From NCBI GenBank assembly GCA_036510675.1, contig DATCDN010000102.1, forward strand, positions 1-64,000: a DNA stretch of 64,000 nt, in the 5' to 3' direction. The notes beneath the pieces were generated by a model, which did no database searches, was not told the DNA's origin, and saw only the letters and a program-made list of their open reading frames with translations. The position numbers and the translations under genes are program-made. The first letter of the stretch is position 1. Every line of letters starts with the position of its first letter. Positions 1 through 8,739 of this stretch are shown here, piece after piece. The DNA comes from JAATGI01 sp036510675 (GTDB lineage: Bacteria; Pseudomonadota; Alphaproteobacteria; ATCC43930; CGMCC-115725).

Positions 1-207
1 ATGACCCTGGAAACTATCGCTCAACTCGGCGATGATCAAACCGTCATGCTGCCCCTTCAGGCCGCTTGACAGTCTCGGCCAGACACGCCGAAGACCGCAA
101 TGATATAGCCGCTCCTACACCACGCGTAGGGGCACGATCTCGGCCTCATAGAAGCGCGGCCTATATAAGCGGCGGAACTGTCGTCGCCCCGGTGCATCCG
201 AGGCTCG

Positions 208-593
208 ATGCTTGAAAAGGGCAGGGATGGCGATTTTCTACGAGAGATGATCGGCTTTGCCGCGCAGCGCCCGATGGAGCTGGAGATGCGGGAGCTGACG
301 GTGCCGGACATGGCGAGCGCTCGGCCGACCGGTTGACAAAGCGCAACGGCTACCGGGATCGGGACTGGGCAACCAGGGCCGGCACGGTCGAGTTGCGCCA
401 AAGCCGCGAAGGGCTCCTACTTCCCGTGTTTCCTGGAGCCTCGGCGTGGCCGAGAAGGCCCTGACCGCGGTCATCCAGGAAGCCTACATCCAGGGATCTC
501 CACCCGCTCGGTCGAAGATCTCGTCAAAGCCATGGACATGACCGGCATCTCCAAGAGCCAGGTGAGTCGGCTGTGCGAGGAAATCGGTGGGCA
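208..593 (+). pseudogene. IS256-family transposase, decayed N-terminal fragment
   Basis: Read across at least two frame changes, this stretch encodes the N-terminal part of a Mutator/IS256-type transposase. The sections are a MLEKGRDGDFLREM start at 208, a piece containing RNGYRDRDW, a piece reading GSYFP..FLEPRR, and then AEKALTAVIQEAYIQG continuing to GISKSQVSRLCEEI. A TGA interrupts the first section near 336, and single-base changes near 395 and 505 shift the frame. The DDE catalytic half is missing: sequence after about 593 no longer matches. No terminal inverted repeats or target duplication were found, so this is a relic and not a mobile element. Bases 1-207 hold only a 22-codon ORF at 1-69, with no supported gene. 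Confidence 0.8.
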
Positions 594-753
594 TGGAGAT
601 CGGCGCCTCGGAGGCCGGACTGCCTCCCCAACCGTCAAACCCTTAAAATTGAACCCCCTCGGCCAATTCGATCCGGCCAATTCGTTGCGGTGGCGCGGGG
701 GGCGTAATATGCTGCCGTCGGCATCGGGGAAATCGGTCGACAGGAGTGTCTAA

Positions 754-2907
754 ATGGCGGAACGGTCGTTCGCCCGCGAAGTCGAGGATTTGAAGCTTAA
801 GGCCGGCGAGGAATTTTCCGGCGAGGGCATTCTTGCCATCACCAAGGCACTGCTGCAATCGGGCGTCGCCTATGTCGCCGGCTATCAAGGCGCGCCGATC
901 TCGCATCTGATGGATGTGCTGAACGATGCCAAGGACGTGCTCGACGAGCTTGGCGTGCATTTCGAAAACTCCGCCTCGGAGGCCGCCGCCGCCGCGACCC
1001 TGTCCGCCTCGGTGATGTATCCCATTCGCGGCGCGGTGACGTGGAAATCCACCGCCGGCACCAATGTCGCGGCAGATGCGCTGTCGAACCTCGCCTCGGG
1101 CGGCGTCAAGGGCGGCGCGCTGATCGTGATCGGCGAGGATTACGGCGAAGGCTCCTCGATCATGCAGGAGCGCACCCATTCCTATGCGATGAAGTCGCAG
1201 ATCTGGCTGCTCGATCCGCGCCCCGACCTGCCTTCCATCGTCAACGCGGTGGAAAAGGGCTTCGAGCTGTCGGAGGTGTCCAACACGCCGGTGATGCTGG
1301 AGGTGCGTATCCGCTCCTGCCACGTCCACGGCAAGTTCATTGCCAAGGACAATAAGAAGCCGCCCTTCTCGCTGCGCCAGGCGCTGGAGAGCCCGAAGCG
1401 CGACGCCAACCGCATCGTGCTGCCGCCCGCCTCCTACATTCACGAGGCGGAAAAGATTCAGAAGCGCTGGCCCGCCGCCGTCGCGTTCATCAAGGCCAAC
1501 CAGCTCAACGAGTTCTTCGGTCCCGCCGAGGGCGATGTCGGCATCATCATGCAGGGCGGCATGTATAACGGCGTGATGCGGGCGCTGCAGCATCTCGGCC
1601 TCGCCGACGTGTACGGGGCGTCGAAGGTGCCGCTCTATGTCCTCAACGTCACCTATCCGCTGATCGACGACGAACTGGTGAAGTTTTGCGCCGGCAAATC
1701 CTCGGTGCTGATCGTCGAAGAGAGCCAGCCCGAATATATCGAGCAGGCGATCAACACCATCCTGCGGCGCGCCGACATCAACACGCGCATCGCCGGCAAG
1801 GGCATGCTGCCGATGGGCGGCGAATACACCGCGCAGGTCCTGCTGAAGGGCATCGGCGATTTCATGGTCGAGCGCGCGCCGGCGCTGCTCGGCAACCGGC
1901 CGCCGCTGCCCGATCCTAATCCCGTTCTTCAGCACGAGAAGGTGCAGGCGCTGGCCAAGGTAGTGCCTCAGCGGCCGCCCGGCTTCTGCACCGGCTGTCC
2001 CGAGCGCCCGATCTTCGCCGCGATGAAATTGGTCGAGCAGGAACTGGGCGAGCATCACATCGCCGCCGATATCGGCTGTCACCTATTCTCGATCTTGCCG
2101 CCGTTCAATATCGGCACCACGACCATGGGGTATGGGCTGGGGCCGGCCTCGGCCTCCGCCTTCAATGTCGAGAGCGACAAGCGGCCGATCTCGGTGATGG
2201 GCGATGGCGGCTTCTGGCATAACGGTCTCAGCACCAGTGTCGGCAACGCCGTTTACAACAAGCAGGACGGCGTCATCCTGGTGGTCGATAATTTCTACTC
2301 CTCGGCCACCGGCGGCCAGGATTTGCCGTCGTCGCGGGCCAAGAATCCGCGCCGCTCCACCAACAACAGCATCACCGAGGCGGTGAAGGGCATCGGCGTC
2401 AAATGGGTGCGCCAGATCGACCGCACCTACGATGTCGCCAAGATGCGCGATACGCTGCGCGAGGCGCTGACCACCACCGAGACCGGCCCCAAAATCATCG
2501 TCGCCTCGTCCGAATGCATGCTGAACAAACAGCGCCGGGAAAAGCCGCTGTTCAACAAGGCCAAACGCGACGGCGTGCGGGTGGTGCGCGAGCGGTTCGG
2601 CGTTGATGAGGATGTCTGCACCGGCGACCATGCTTGCATCCGCCTCTCCGGCTGTCCCTCCCTGTCGGTGAAGCATACCGACGATCCGCTGAAGGACGAT
2701 CCGGTCGCGTCGATCGACGATTCTTGCGTCGGCTGCGGCAATTGCGGCGAAGTGGCCGAAGCGGCGGTGCTGTGCCCCTCCTTCTATCGCGCCGACATCA
2801 TCAGCAACCCGACCTGGCTCGACCGCACCATGGCGAAGTTTCGCGACGGCGTGATCCGGTTCCTGCAGGATCGCCGCGCCGCGCGCCGCGTCGCGTTCGC
2901 CGACTGA
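754..2907 (+). CDS. indolepyruvate ferredoxin oxidoreductase alpha-like subunit (TPP and Fe-S protein)
   Basis: This 717-aa protein has the IorA architecture. An N-terminal pyrimidine-binding 2-oxoacid oxidoreductase domain comes first, then a TPP-binding domain with the GDGGFWHN diphosphate/Mg motif near residue 482 and a CTGCPERP cysteine motif near 410. A C-terminal ferredoxin-like region carries cysteines near 620-635 and a CVGCGNC cluster near 657. IorA/IorB enzymes oxidatively decarboxylate aryl 2-oxoacids to aryl-acyl-CoA with reduction of ferredoxin. The start is supported by AGGAG seven bases upstream. The next gene starts two bases after the stop, so the two are cotranscribed. The exact substrate is unknown. 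In this context an indolic or phenylglyoxylate-like 2-oxoacid is plausible, by inference only. Confidence 0.85.
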   Translation: MAERSFAREVEDLKLKAGEEFSGEGILAITKALLQSGVAYVAGYQGAPISHLMDVLNDAKDVLDELGVHFENSASEAAAAATLSASVMYPIRGAVTWKSTAGTNVAADALSNLASGGVKGGALIVIGEDYGEGSSIMQERTHSYAMKSQIWLLDPRPDLPSIVNAVEKGFELSEVSNTPVMLEVRIRSCHVHGKFIAKDNKKPPFSLRQALESPKRDANRIVLPPASYIHEAEKIQKRWPAAVAFIKANQLNEFFGPAEGDVGIIMQGGMYNGVMRALQHLGLADVYGASKVPLYVLNVTYPLIDDELVKFCAGKSSVLIVEESQPEYIEQAINTILRRADINTRIAGKGMLPMGGEYTAQVLLKGIGDFMVERAPALLGNRPPLPDPNPVLQHEKVQALAKVVPQRPPGFCTGCPERPIFAAMKLVEQELGEHHIAADIGCHLFSILPPFNIGTTTMGYGLGPASASAFNVESDKRPISVMGDGGFWHNGLSTSVGNAVYNKQDGVILVVDNFYSSATGGQDLPSSRAKNPRRSTNNSITEAVKGIGVKWVRQIDRTYDVAKMRDTLREALTTTETGPKIIVASSECMLNKQRREKPLFNKAKRDGVRVVRERFGVDEDVCTGDHACIRLSGCPSLSVKHTDDPLKDDPVASIDDSCVGCGNCGEVAEAAVLCPSFYRADIISNPTWLDRTMAKFRDGVIRFLQDRRAARRVAFAD

Positions 2908-2909
2908 TC

Positions 2910-4439
2910 ATGGACGGCGTCGCGCTCACCCCGCTTACGCTGGCGACCGACCGGCCGTTCGGCATCGCCATTCTGGCGATGGGCGGTCAGGGCGGCGGCG
3001 TGCTAAGCGATTGGATCGTGGCGCTGGCGGAAAGCCAAGGCTGGCACGCGCAATCGACCTCGATCGCCGGCGTCGCCCAGCGTACCGGCGCCACGCTCTA
3101 TTACATCGAAATGCTGAAGGCGCGCGACGGGCTGAAGCCGATCCTCTCGCTGATGCCCAGCCCCGGCGATGTCGATGTCGTGGTCGCGGCCGAATGGATG
3201 GAGGCCGGGCGCTCGGTGCTGCGTGGCCTCGTGACGCCGGACCGCACCGTGCTGGTTGCCTCGACCCATCGCGCCCTCGCCATCAGCGAAAAGGAGCGGC
3301 CGGGCGACGCGATCGCCGAACCCGTGGCGGTGACCGAGGCGCTGGGTGTCGCCGCCCGACGTACCATCGCCTTCGACATGCAGGCGCTGGCCGAGCAGCA
3401 CGGCACGGTGATCTCGGCGTCGCTCTTCGGCGCGCTCGCCGGGGCGCATGCCCTGCCCTTTCCGACCGAGGCTTATATCAAGGTCATTCGCGCCGGGGGA
3501 CGGGGCGTCGAAGCCAGCGTCAAGGCATTCGAGGCCGCCGCCGCGCGCGCGGCGGATGGCGGCATCGTCTCGGCGCCCAAGATACCGGCCAAGCGGCTCG
3601 AAGCCGTGCCGGCCAGCGCCGGGCATCCAAAGCTCGACCGCCTGCTGGCGCGCATTCGCGGCGACTTTCCGGAAACGGCGGGCGAAATGCTCTATGCCGG
3701 CGCGCGCCGCGTCACCGATTTCCAGGACGCGGCCTATGGCGCGGAATATCTCGACCGCGTCGCCGGCGTTCTAAAGCTGGACCATGCGCCCTATGCGCTG
3801 ACCCAGGCGGCGGCGAAATACATCGCGGTGGCGATGGCCTATGACGACATCATCCGCGTCGCCGACCTCAAGACGCGAGGCAGCCGCTTCGACCGCGTGC
3901 GCCGCGAGGTGAATGTGGCGCCGGACCAGATTCTCTACATGACCGAGTTCATGCATCCGCGCGCCGAGGAAATCGTCGGCATGTTCCCGCGCGGCCTCGG
4001 CCGGTGGGTGGAGAGCCGCCAGGGCGCGTTCGCCGCAATCGACCGGCTGGTCAACAAGGGACGGCGGCTGCGCACCGGCACCATCCGCGCGTTCCTGATG
4101 CTCTATTTTCTCGGCGGCCTGCGGCGCTGGCGGCGGCGGACGCTGCGCCACGCGCAGGAACAGGCGCATCTCGAAAGCTGGCTGAGGATTTCGGCCGGCC
4201 AGGTCGCCGGCAATTACGATCTCGCGGTGGAAATCCTCAACGCGCGCCGGCTGGTCAAAGGCTATTCCGACACGCATGCGCGCGGCCTGTCGAAATTCGA
4301 TCGCGTCATGGGCGCGGTGCCGATGCTGGCAACGCGCGAGGACGGCGCCCGCTGGATGCGCCTCTTGGTTGCCAGCGCCCTGCAGGACGAAGCCGGCACC
4401 GATCTCGACGGCACCCTCAAGACCATCGCGACGCTTTAG
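2910..4439 (+). CDS. indolepyruvate oxidoreductase beta-like subunit, long form
   Basis: A 509-aa protein. The N-terminal 190 residues are the gamma-type domain of 2-oxoacid:ferredoxin oxidoreductases, with a GGQGGGVLSDW motif near residue 30 and the STSIAGVAQRTGAT loop. The remaining ~300 residues form the extension of the 'subunit beta family' long forms found beside IorA in proteobacteria (DUF6537-like). I chose the ATG at 2910 because upstream in-frame sequence lies inside iorA and the conserved domain begins shortly after this Met. It forms the catalytic complex with the upstream protein and is probably transcriptionally coupled to it. A large palindromic element follows the stop. Confidence 0.83.
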   Translation: MDGVALTPLTLATDRPFGIAILAMGGQGGGVLSDWIVALAESQGWHAQSTSIAGVAQRTGATLYYIEMLKARDGLKPILSLMPSPGDVDVVVAAEWMEAGRSVLRGLVTPDRTVLVASTHRALAISEKERPGDAIAEPVAVTEALGVAARRTIAFDMQALAEQHGTVISASLFGALAGAHALPFPTEAYIKVIRAGGRGVEASVKAFEAAAARAADGGIVSAPKIPAKRLEAVPASAGHPKLDRLLARIRGDFPETAGEMLYAGARRVTDFQDAAYGAEYLDRVAGVLKLDHAPYALTQAAAKYIAVAMAYDDIIRVADLKTRGSRFDRVRREVNVAPDQILYMTEFMHPRAEEIVGMFPRGLGRWVESRQGAFAAIDRLVNKGRRLRTGTIRAFLMLYFLGGLRRWRRRTLRHAQEQAHLESWLRISAGQVAGNYDLAVEILNARRLVKGYSDTHARGLSKFDRVMGAVPMLATREDGARWMRLLVASALQDEAGTDLDGTLKTIATL

Positions 4440-4440
4440 G

Positions 4441-4644
4441 ATTAAACCCTCTCCGCGTTGCGGAGAGAGAGGGACCCGCGCCATCGGCGCGGGAGGGTGA
4501 GGTGGTCGTGCGCCGCGCAGGTTTGCCCTCGACCGGTGATGGCCGGCCCCGCTTCATTTCGCAAACGTGGTAGCGCGTCACCACCTCACCCTCCCGTCGC
4601 TACGCGATGGGCCCCGCCCTCTCCGCATCGCGGAGAGGGATTCC
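4441..4644. repeat. large imperfect palindrome between convergent genes
   Basis: The arms are CCCTCTCCGCGTTGCGGAGAG plus CGGGAGGGTGAGGTGGT on the left, and ACCACCTCACCCTCCCG plus CCCTCTCCGCATCGCGGAGAG (each is listed in pieces) on the right. The two halves are largely reverse complements around about 4540. Each outer arm also folds into its own short hairpin. It exactly fills the gap between the stop of the IorB-like gene and the stop of the carboxylesterase, so it may act as a bidirectional terminator. Elements with this CTCACCCTCCC / CTCTCCGC vocabulary are common intergenic repeats in alphaproteobacteria. A related one is at 11590. Confidence 0.7.
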
Positions 4645-6093
4645 CTAGACGATATTGAACGTGGGCGTGCCTGGGGCGATGCGGCGGGTGGCGAGCGCCG
4701 GCGCGCTGTCGAACCGCATATAGATATCCTCTTTCGCGCGGCGCGCCGGCCAGCCGGGGTCGCCGTCGCGCACGAACGCGATCCAGCCGCGCTGCATCGC
4801 GTGCGACAGCGCCGCCATGTCGGCGCCCTCGCCGCCCGCCAGCATCGGCGCGTCGCGCCAGGCGCTGTCCCAATTGCCGAAGATGAAGGGAATGTCGAGA
4901 CAGTGGCACGCCTTGAACGGCGAGCCCGGGGGCGACCAGTCGAAGCGATAGCTCCACACTCTGCCGCCACGCTTCGTAACCGCCGCGCCGAACCGTTGCG
5001 AGGGCAGCCCGAAGATAGTGTCGGTGAGGAAATCGCCGAGCCAATCGATCGGCCGCGTCTCGGGCCGGCGATAGCGGTCGATGGCGTTGGCATCGCCGCA
5101 GATCGCCGCGACCCGCGCCGCCGCGCCATCGGCATCGAGCGCCAGCATCGCGGGATCGTTGCCGAAGAAAGCCTGCATCTCTTCCCGCGTCCAGCCGATC
5201 AGGATTGGCTTGTCCGCGGCGGCCTCGGCAATGGCATCGGTGAAGGCTTCGGCGGTCATGGCATCCGGCACGTTCGGCGCGAACGGCGGCCAGGTCGCGC
5301 CCTCGCCGGCCCAGGCGCGGCCGAACTTGCCCTGCGCCTCCAGGAGCTGCGCGCTCGAAGCCTGGCGCGGGCTGATGTCGAGAAATTGGAGGTAGCGGTT
5401 GCTGCGTTCCGCCGCCTGCGCGCGCGTCACCGCCGGCTGCGGCAACATCGGGCTTTGCAGGATGGCGCGATGGAACAGGTCCCGCGCCTCGGCGTCGAGC
5501 AGCAAGGCGGCAATCGCGCCGCCGCCGGCGGATTGGCCGACCAGCGTCACTTGCGCAGGGTCGCCGCCAAACGCGGCGATATGGTCGCGTACCCAGCGCA
5601 ACGCCGCCGCCTGATCGCCGATGCCGAGATTGCCATCGGCGATGCCGTCGCGGCACAGAAAGCCGAGGGCGCCGATGCGGTAATTGACGCCGACGAAAAC
5701 GATGTCGCCCGCCCGCGCCAAAGTCGCGCCGTCATACCAATCGAGCGAGCCCGCACCGGTGGTGAACGCACCGCCATGCAGCCACACCATCACCGGCCGC
5801 CGGCCCGTATCAGGCGCAGGCGTGGCGATGGTCAGGGTCAGGCAATCCTCGTCTTGCGGCCGCGTGTAATCGCCCATCGCGCCCGCGAGCCGCGCCCCGA
5901 GTTGCGGCGCAATCGGCCCGTGGCGCGTCGCATCGCGCATGCCGGTCCAGGCGGGAAACGGATGCGCGGGCGCGAAGCGCCGCTCGCCAACCGGCGGCAG
6001 CGCGTAAGGCACGCCGCGAAACACGGCGGCACCGTCGCCCCACGACCCGGTCAGCGCGCCGAGCGCCGTCCGCGCGACCGGCGGCTCGGCCAT
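4645..6093 (-). CDS. type B carboxylesterase
   Basis: A 482-aa serine hydrolase of the carboxylesterase type B / para-nitrobenzyl esterase family. It has an oxyanion-hole region MVWLHGGAF and the nucleophile elbow GQSAGG, where most relatives have GESAG. The catalytic His is probably in the segment HCLDIPFIFGN near the C-terminus. No signal peptide is visible, so it should be cytoplasmic. It is the last gene of a long minus-strand transcription unit and starts 6 bp after the Rieske beta stop. It may hydrolyse an ester or lactone of the aromatic substrate handled by the oxygenase. The substrate is not deducible from sequence. Confidence 0.85.
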   Translation of the reverse strand: MAEPPVARTALGALTGSWGDGAAVFRGVPYALPPVGERRFAPAHPFPAWTGMRDATRHGPIAPQLGARLAGAMGDYTRPQDEDCLTLTIATPAPDTGRRPVMVWLHGGAFTTGAGSLDWYDGATLARAGDIVFVGVNYRIGALGFLCRDGIADGNLGIGDQAAALRWVRDHIAAFGGDPAQVTLVGQSAGGGAIAALLLDAEARDLFHRAILQSPMLPQPAVTRAQAAERSNRYLQFLDISPRQASSAQLLEAQGKFGRAWAGEGATWPPFAPNVPDAMTAEAFTDAIAEAAADKPILIGWTREEMQAFFGNDPAMLALDADGAAARVAAICGDANAIDRYRRPETRPIDWLGDFLTDTIFGLPSQRFGAAVTKRGGRVWSYRFDWSPPGSPFKACHCLDIPFIFGNWDSAWRDAPMLAGGEGADMAALSHAMQRGWIAFVRDGDPGWPARRAKEDIYMRFDSAPALATRRIAPGTPTFNIV

Positions 6094-6099
6094 CTCGGC

Positions 6100-6609
6100 T
6101 CAGACCCAGGCTTGCAAGACGTATTCGTAGGGGCCCTGCCCGTTCACCAGATCGACGCGCTGCAGCCCGATGCGATAGCCGTCGGCGGTGTGCGTCAGGT
6201 GATGGACATAGCTACCGGCGAATTGCCGCGAATTATCGTTGCGAAATTCCATCATATGAAAGCGCGAGCGCACGGTGACATCGCCGCTGGCGCGGTCGTG
6301 GCGCTCGATGACGATATTGCCGACGATGTGGCTGGTGCCCCATTCGGTCTTCTGCGACCAAGCGCGCGGGTGGGTCAGCCGCTTCATCCGCACATGCATC
6401 AGATCGCGGTCCTCGTAGAAGATCGAGGGCACGCCGTCACCCGTGGTCTGATCCGGCGTCGCCGGCATCCAATAGCGGCCCTCCGGCGTGAACAGCTCGA
6501 TATAGGCGTTCCATTGCTTGGTATCGAGCAACTCCGCCTGACGATAGAGCAGCAACTCGATCTCGCGCAGCCGCTCCGCCGCGATGCCGGGTTCCATGGT
6601 GATGCTCAT
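6100..6609 (-). CDS. aromatic-ring-hydroxylating dioxygenase, beta subunit
   Basis: A 169-aa small subunit of the SnoaL-like / ring-hydroxylating dioxygenase beta family, with motifs such as LFTPEGRYWMP, FYEDRDLMHVRM and RVDLVNGQ. Beta subunits are structural partners that build the alpha3beta3 hexamer. The ATG at 6609 is one base from the alpha stop. A GTG five codons upstream overlaps alpha and lacks better spacing. It is a paralog of the beta subunit at 15150 (both share the RVDLVN ending), which shows the window has two separate alpha/beta oxygenases. It is expected to be cytoplasmic and co-expressed with alpha. Confidence 0.88.
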   Translation of the reverse strand: MSITMEPGIAAERLREIELLLYRQAELLDTKQWNAYIELFTPEGRYWMPATPDQTTGDGVPSIFYEDRDLMHVRMKRLTHPRAWSQKTEWGTSHIVGNIVIERHDRASGDVTVRSRFHMMEFRNDNSRQFAGSYVHHLTHTADGYRIGLQRVDLVNGQGPYEYVLQAWV

Positions 6610-6610
6610 C

Positions 6611-7921
6611 TCAGCGCGCTCCACCCATATAGTCGACCCAGGCGCGGAACTCGTTGCGCATCGGCGCCTCGCTGGTGCCGATCACCGAGGTGACGAGATC
6701 GCCATCGACAATGTCCTGTCCGGCGTTGCGGTGGAAGCTGACCCAGTCGCCGGCATCCGACGACAGGCCCTGATGGCATTTCCAGAAATTCCACAGATCG
6801 TCGGCATTGATCAGCGTCGCCGGCGAATTGACCAGATTGTAATAGCCGAGCGCGCGGCGATACATCGCCTCCGGCGCGCCCTTCAGCCGGAAATGCCAAA
6901 TCTCGGTCAGCGTCTTGTCCACCGCGATCGGCCGCACCGCGCGCAGCTGTTGCAACGGCGATTGCACCGAGAGGCCGGGATAGAGCAGCACATGGTGGAT
7001 GTTGACGCCGAGAATCTCCTCCATGCGCTTTTCGCCATAGGCTTTTTTCATCGTGGCCTCATAGGCCAGCGTGTCGGGGTCGCGCGGGCGCAGCCCCATA
7101 TAGCCCGTGAGGATCGAATGCCCGTTGAGATAGTTCAGCGTCGCGAACTCGTCCCATTTCGGCACTGGGGTCGTGGAGAAGGCCGACAGGAAATGATAGG
7201 CGAGCGGCGCGTGCTCGTGCCGCTCCTCGAATTCCAACTCGACCTCATGCGCGGCCCGGCCGGTCGATTCATGCGTCACCGCGGGGTGCAGCGCGTCGAG
7301 CTGGTTTTCGAGGAAAATCTTCCAGTTCGATTGCTGGATCACGCGGAAGCAAGTCGGCACCACCTCGACCTCGCCATCGGGCGCGCGATCGCAAATATCG
7401 TCGAATGCGATCTTGGCGGGGCCGAGCCATTCCAGCAGCGACGGCCCGTCTTCCGCGAGGCTGGCGAACACGAAGCCGCGATAATTGGCGACCCGTGCCG
7501 CCGGCTTCATGTTGCGCATCGCGGCGTCGGCGCCCCCGGCCGCGAACCGCGTGCCGATATAGCCGCGCTCCAGCGGAATCGCCTTCAGGCTGCCGTCGGT
7601 ATTGAACTGCCACGAATGATAGGAGCAGGTGAAGCCGTCGGGTGCGCTGCCGTGACGGTCGCCGCACAGCATGGCGCCGCGATGGGGACAGCGATTGTGC
7701 AGCACCCGCACGCTGCCGTCCGTGTGCCGCACCATGATCATCGGCTGGCGGCCAATCAGCACCGTCCAATAGTCGCCCGGGTTCTTGACCTGGCTCTCAT
7801 GCCCGACATAGGTCCAGACTTTGTGGAAGATGCGTTCCATCTCCAGCTCGAAAATCGCCGGGTCGGTATAGGCGGCGCGGTGAACCCGGTCGGGCTTCAC
7901 CAAATCGGCGAGATCGGTCAT
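6611..7921 (-). CDS. aromatic-ring-hydroxylating dioxygenase, Rieske alpha subunit
   Basis: A 436-aa catalytic subunit. The Rieske [2Fe-2S] ligands are visible as NRCPHRG and CSYHSW. The mononuclear iron site is D-x2-H-x4-H (DALHPAVTH) in the C-terminal catalytic domain. I use the ATG at 7921, which matches the 436-aa length and N-terminal spacing of the paralog at 13840. An upstream ATG at 7957 would add 12 residues. No dedicated ferredoxin or reductase lies beside it, so electrons must come from elsewhere, for example the MOSC-reductase at 29621. A copy of the shared 18-bp operator-like motif lies 80 bp upstream, so this gene may have its own promoter although it follows livF on the same strand. 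Confidence 0.92.
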   Translation of the reverse strand: MTDLADLVKPDRVHRAAYTDPAIFELEMERIFHKVWTYVGHESQVKNPGDYWTVLIGRQPMIMVRHTDGSVRVLHNRCPHRGAMLCGDRHGSAPDGFTCSYHSWQFNTDGSLKAIPLERGYIGTRFAAGGADAAMRNMKPAARVANYRGFVFASLAEDGPSLLEWLGPAKIAFDDICDRAPDGEVEVVPTCFRVIQQSNWKIFLENQLDALHPAVTHESTGRAAHEVELEFEERHEHAPLAYHFLSAFSTTPVPKWDEFATLNYLNGHSILTGYMGLRPRDPDTLAYEATMKKAYGEKRMEEILGVNIHHVLLYPGLSVQSPLQQLRAVRPIAVDKTLTEIWHFRLKGAPEAMYRRALGYYNLVNSPATLINADDLWNFWKCHQGLSSDAGDWVSFHRNAGQDIVDGDLVTSVIGTSEAPMRNEFRAWVDYMGGAR

Positions 7922-8000
7922 TGGTCCCACGGGACTGCCCCTGAAGCTGGTTGCCATTGGGACCAAGAATACAGGCGTCGGGGTCGCCGCGTCACGCCTA

Positions 8001-8018
8001 TATTTTAGATATAAAGCA
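8001..8018 (-). promoter_or_regulatory. operator-like motif, site 1 of the MarR-type set
   Basis: TATTTTA GATA TAAAGCA on the + strand. It has the same 7-4-7 layout as the perfect palindrome at 47677. It sits 80 bp before the chosen alpha-subunit start (44 bp before the alternative start) in the 104-bp gap after livF. Part of it could serve as a -10 box instead of, or as well as, an operator. Confidence 0.5.
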
Positions 8019-8025
8019 CCTGTGA

Positions 8026-8739
8026 TCAGGTGCCGCCGAGATAGCTGGCCACGACCCTGGCATCGTCCATCAGCGCGGCCGCCGGGCCCGAATGCACGAT
8101 CTCGCCGGTCTCCAGCACATAGCCGAAATCCGCCGTCTCCAGCGCCGCGCGTGCATTCTGCTCCACCAGCAGAATGGACACGCCGAGGCCGCGCAGCGAG
8201 GCGACGATGCGGAACACCTCGCGCACGATCAGCGGCGCGAGGCCCAGGCTCGGCTCGTCGAGCAGCAGAAGTCGCGGTTGCGCCATCAGCGCCCGGCCCA
8301 ATGCCAGCATCTGCCGCTCGCCGCCCGACAGCGTGCCGGCGAGCTGACTGCGTCGCTCGGCGAGGCGCGGGAAGCGCTGCATCACATCGTCGAGGGTGCG
8401 GCGCTGCCCCTCGCGATCGCGCCGCCGGCTGTAGCCGCCGAGGCGCAGATTGTCGGCGACGCTCATGTTCCCGAACAGCTCGCGCGTTTCCGGCACCAGG
8501 CAAAAGCCGCGCTCCACCCGCGCCTCGACATCGAGCCGCCGCAGATCGATACCGTCGAACATCATGCGGCCGCGCGACGGCAACAGGCCCATCGCGGCGC
8601 CCAGCAGCGTCGTCTTGCCGGCACCGTTCGGGCCGATCACCGTGACGATCTGGCCCTGTTCGATTGACAGCGACACGCCGCGTACCGCCTCGACCTTGTC
8701 GTAGGACACCGACAAATTCTCGATCGACAGCAATGTCAT
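8026..8739 (-). CDS. branched-chain-type ABC importer, ATPase (LivF-like)
   Basis: A 237-aa ABC ATPase with Walker A GPNGAGKT at residues 36-43, signature LSGGERQ and Walker B LLLLDEP. The family second-subunit features (EGRE-like PETRELFG, and the SLGLAPLIV loop) place it with LivF. The ATG at 8739 overlaps the stop of the upstream fused permease-ATPase as ATGA. It energises the importer together with the ATPase half of that fusion. Within aromatic gene clusters this transporter class often carries aromatic acids in place of amino acids. Here that is an inference from context. Confidence 0.92.
   Translation of the reverse strand: MTLLSIENLSVSYDKVEAVRGVSLSIEQGQIVTVIGPNGAGKTTLLGAAMGLLPSRGRMMFDGIDLRRLDVEARVERGFCLVPETRELFGNMSVADNLRLGGYSRRRDREGQRRTLDDVMQRFPRLAERRSQLAGTLSGGERQMLALGRALMAQPRLLLLDEPSLGLAPLIVREVFRIVASLRGLGVSILLVEQNARAALETADFGYVLETGEIVHSGPAAALMDDARVVASYLGGT

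Noticed and set aside
1..69. 22-codon ORF starting at base 1
   Set aside because: Too short and without upstream context. A weak resemblance to AbrB-type antitoxins is not enough to call it.
643..2082. 479-codon minus-strand open frame opposite the IorA-like gene
   Set aside because: Antisense shadow of high-GC coding DNA; composition rich in His/Arg/Asp with no domain, while the plus strand encodes a clear family.
4441..4644. CRISPR-like repeat array
   Set aside because: Only two mirrored arms are present, not direct repeats with spacers; it is a palindromic intergenic element.
4567..6693. 708-codon plus-strand open frame opposite the carboxylesterase and Rieske beta genes
   Set aside because: Arg/Ala-rich shadow frame with no motif; the opposite strand has well-supported genes.
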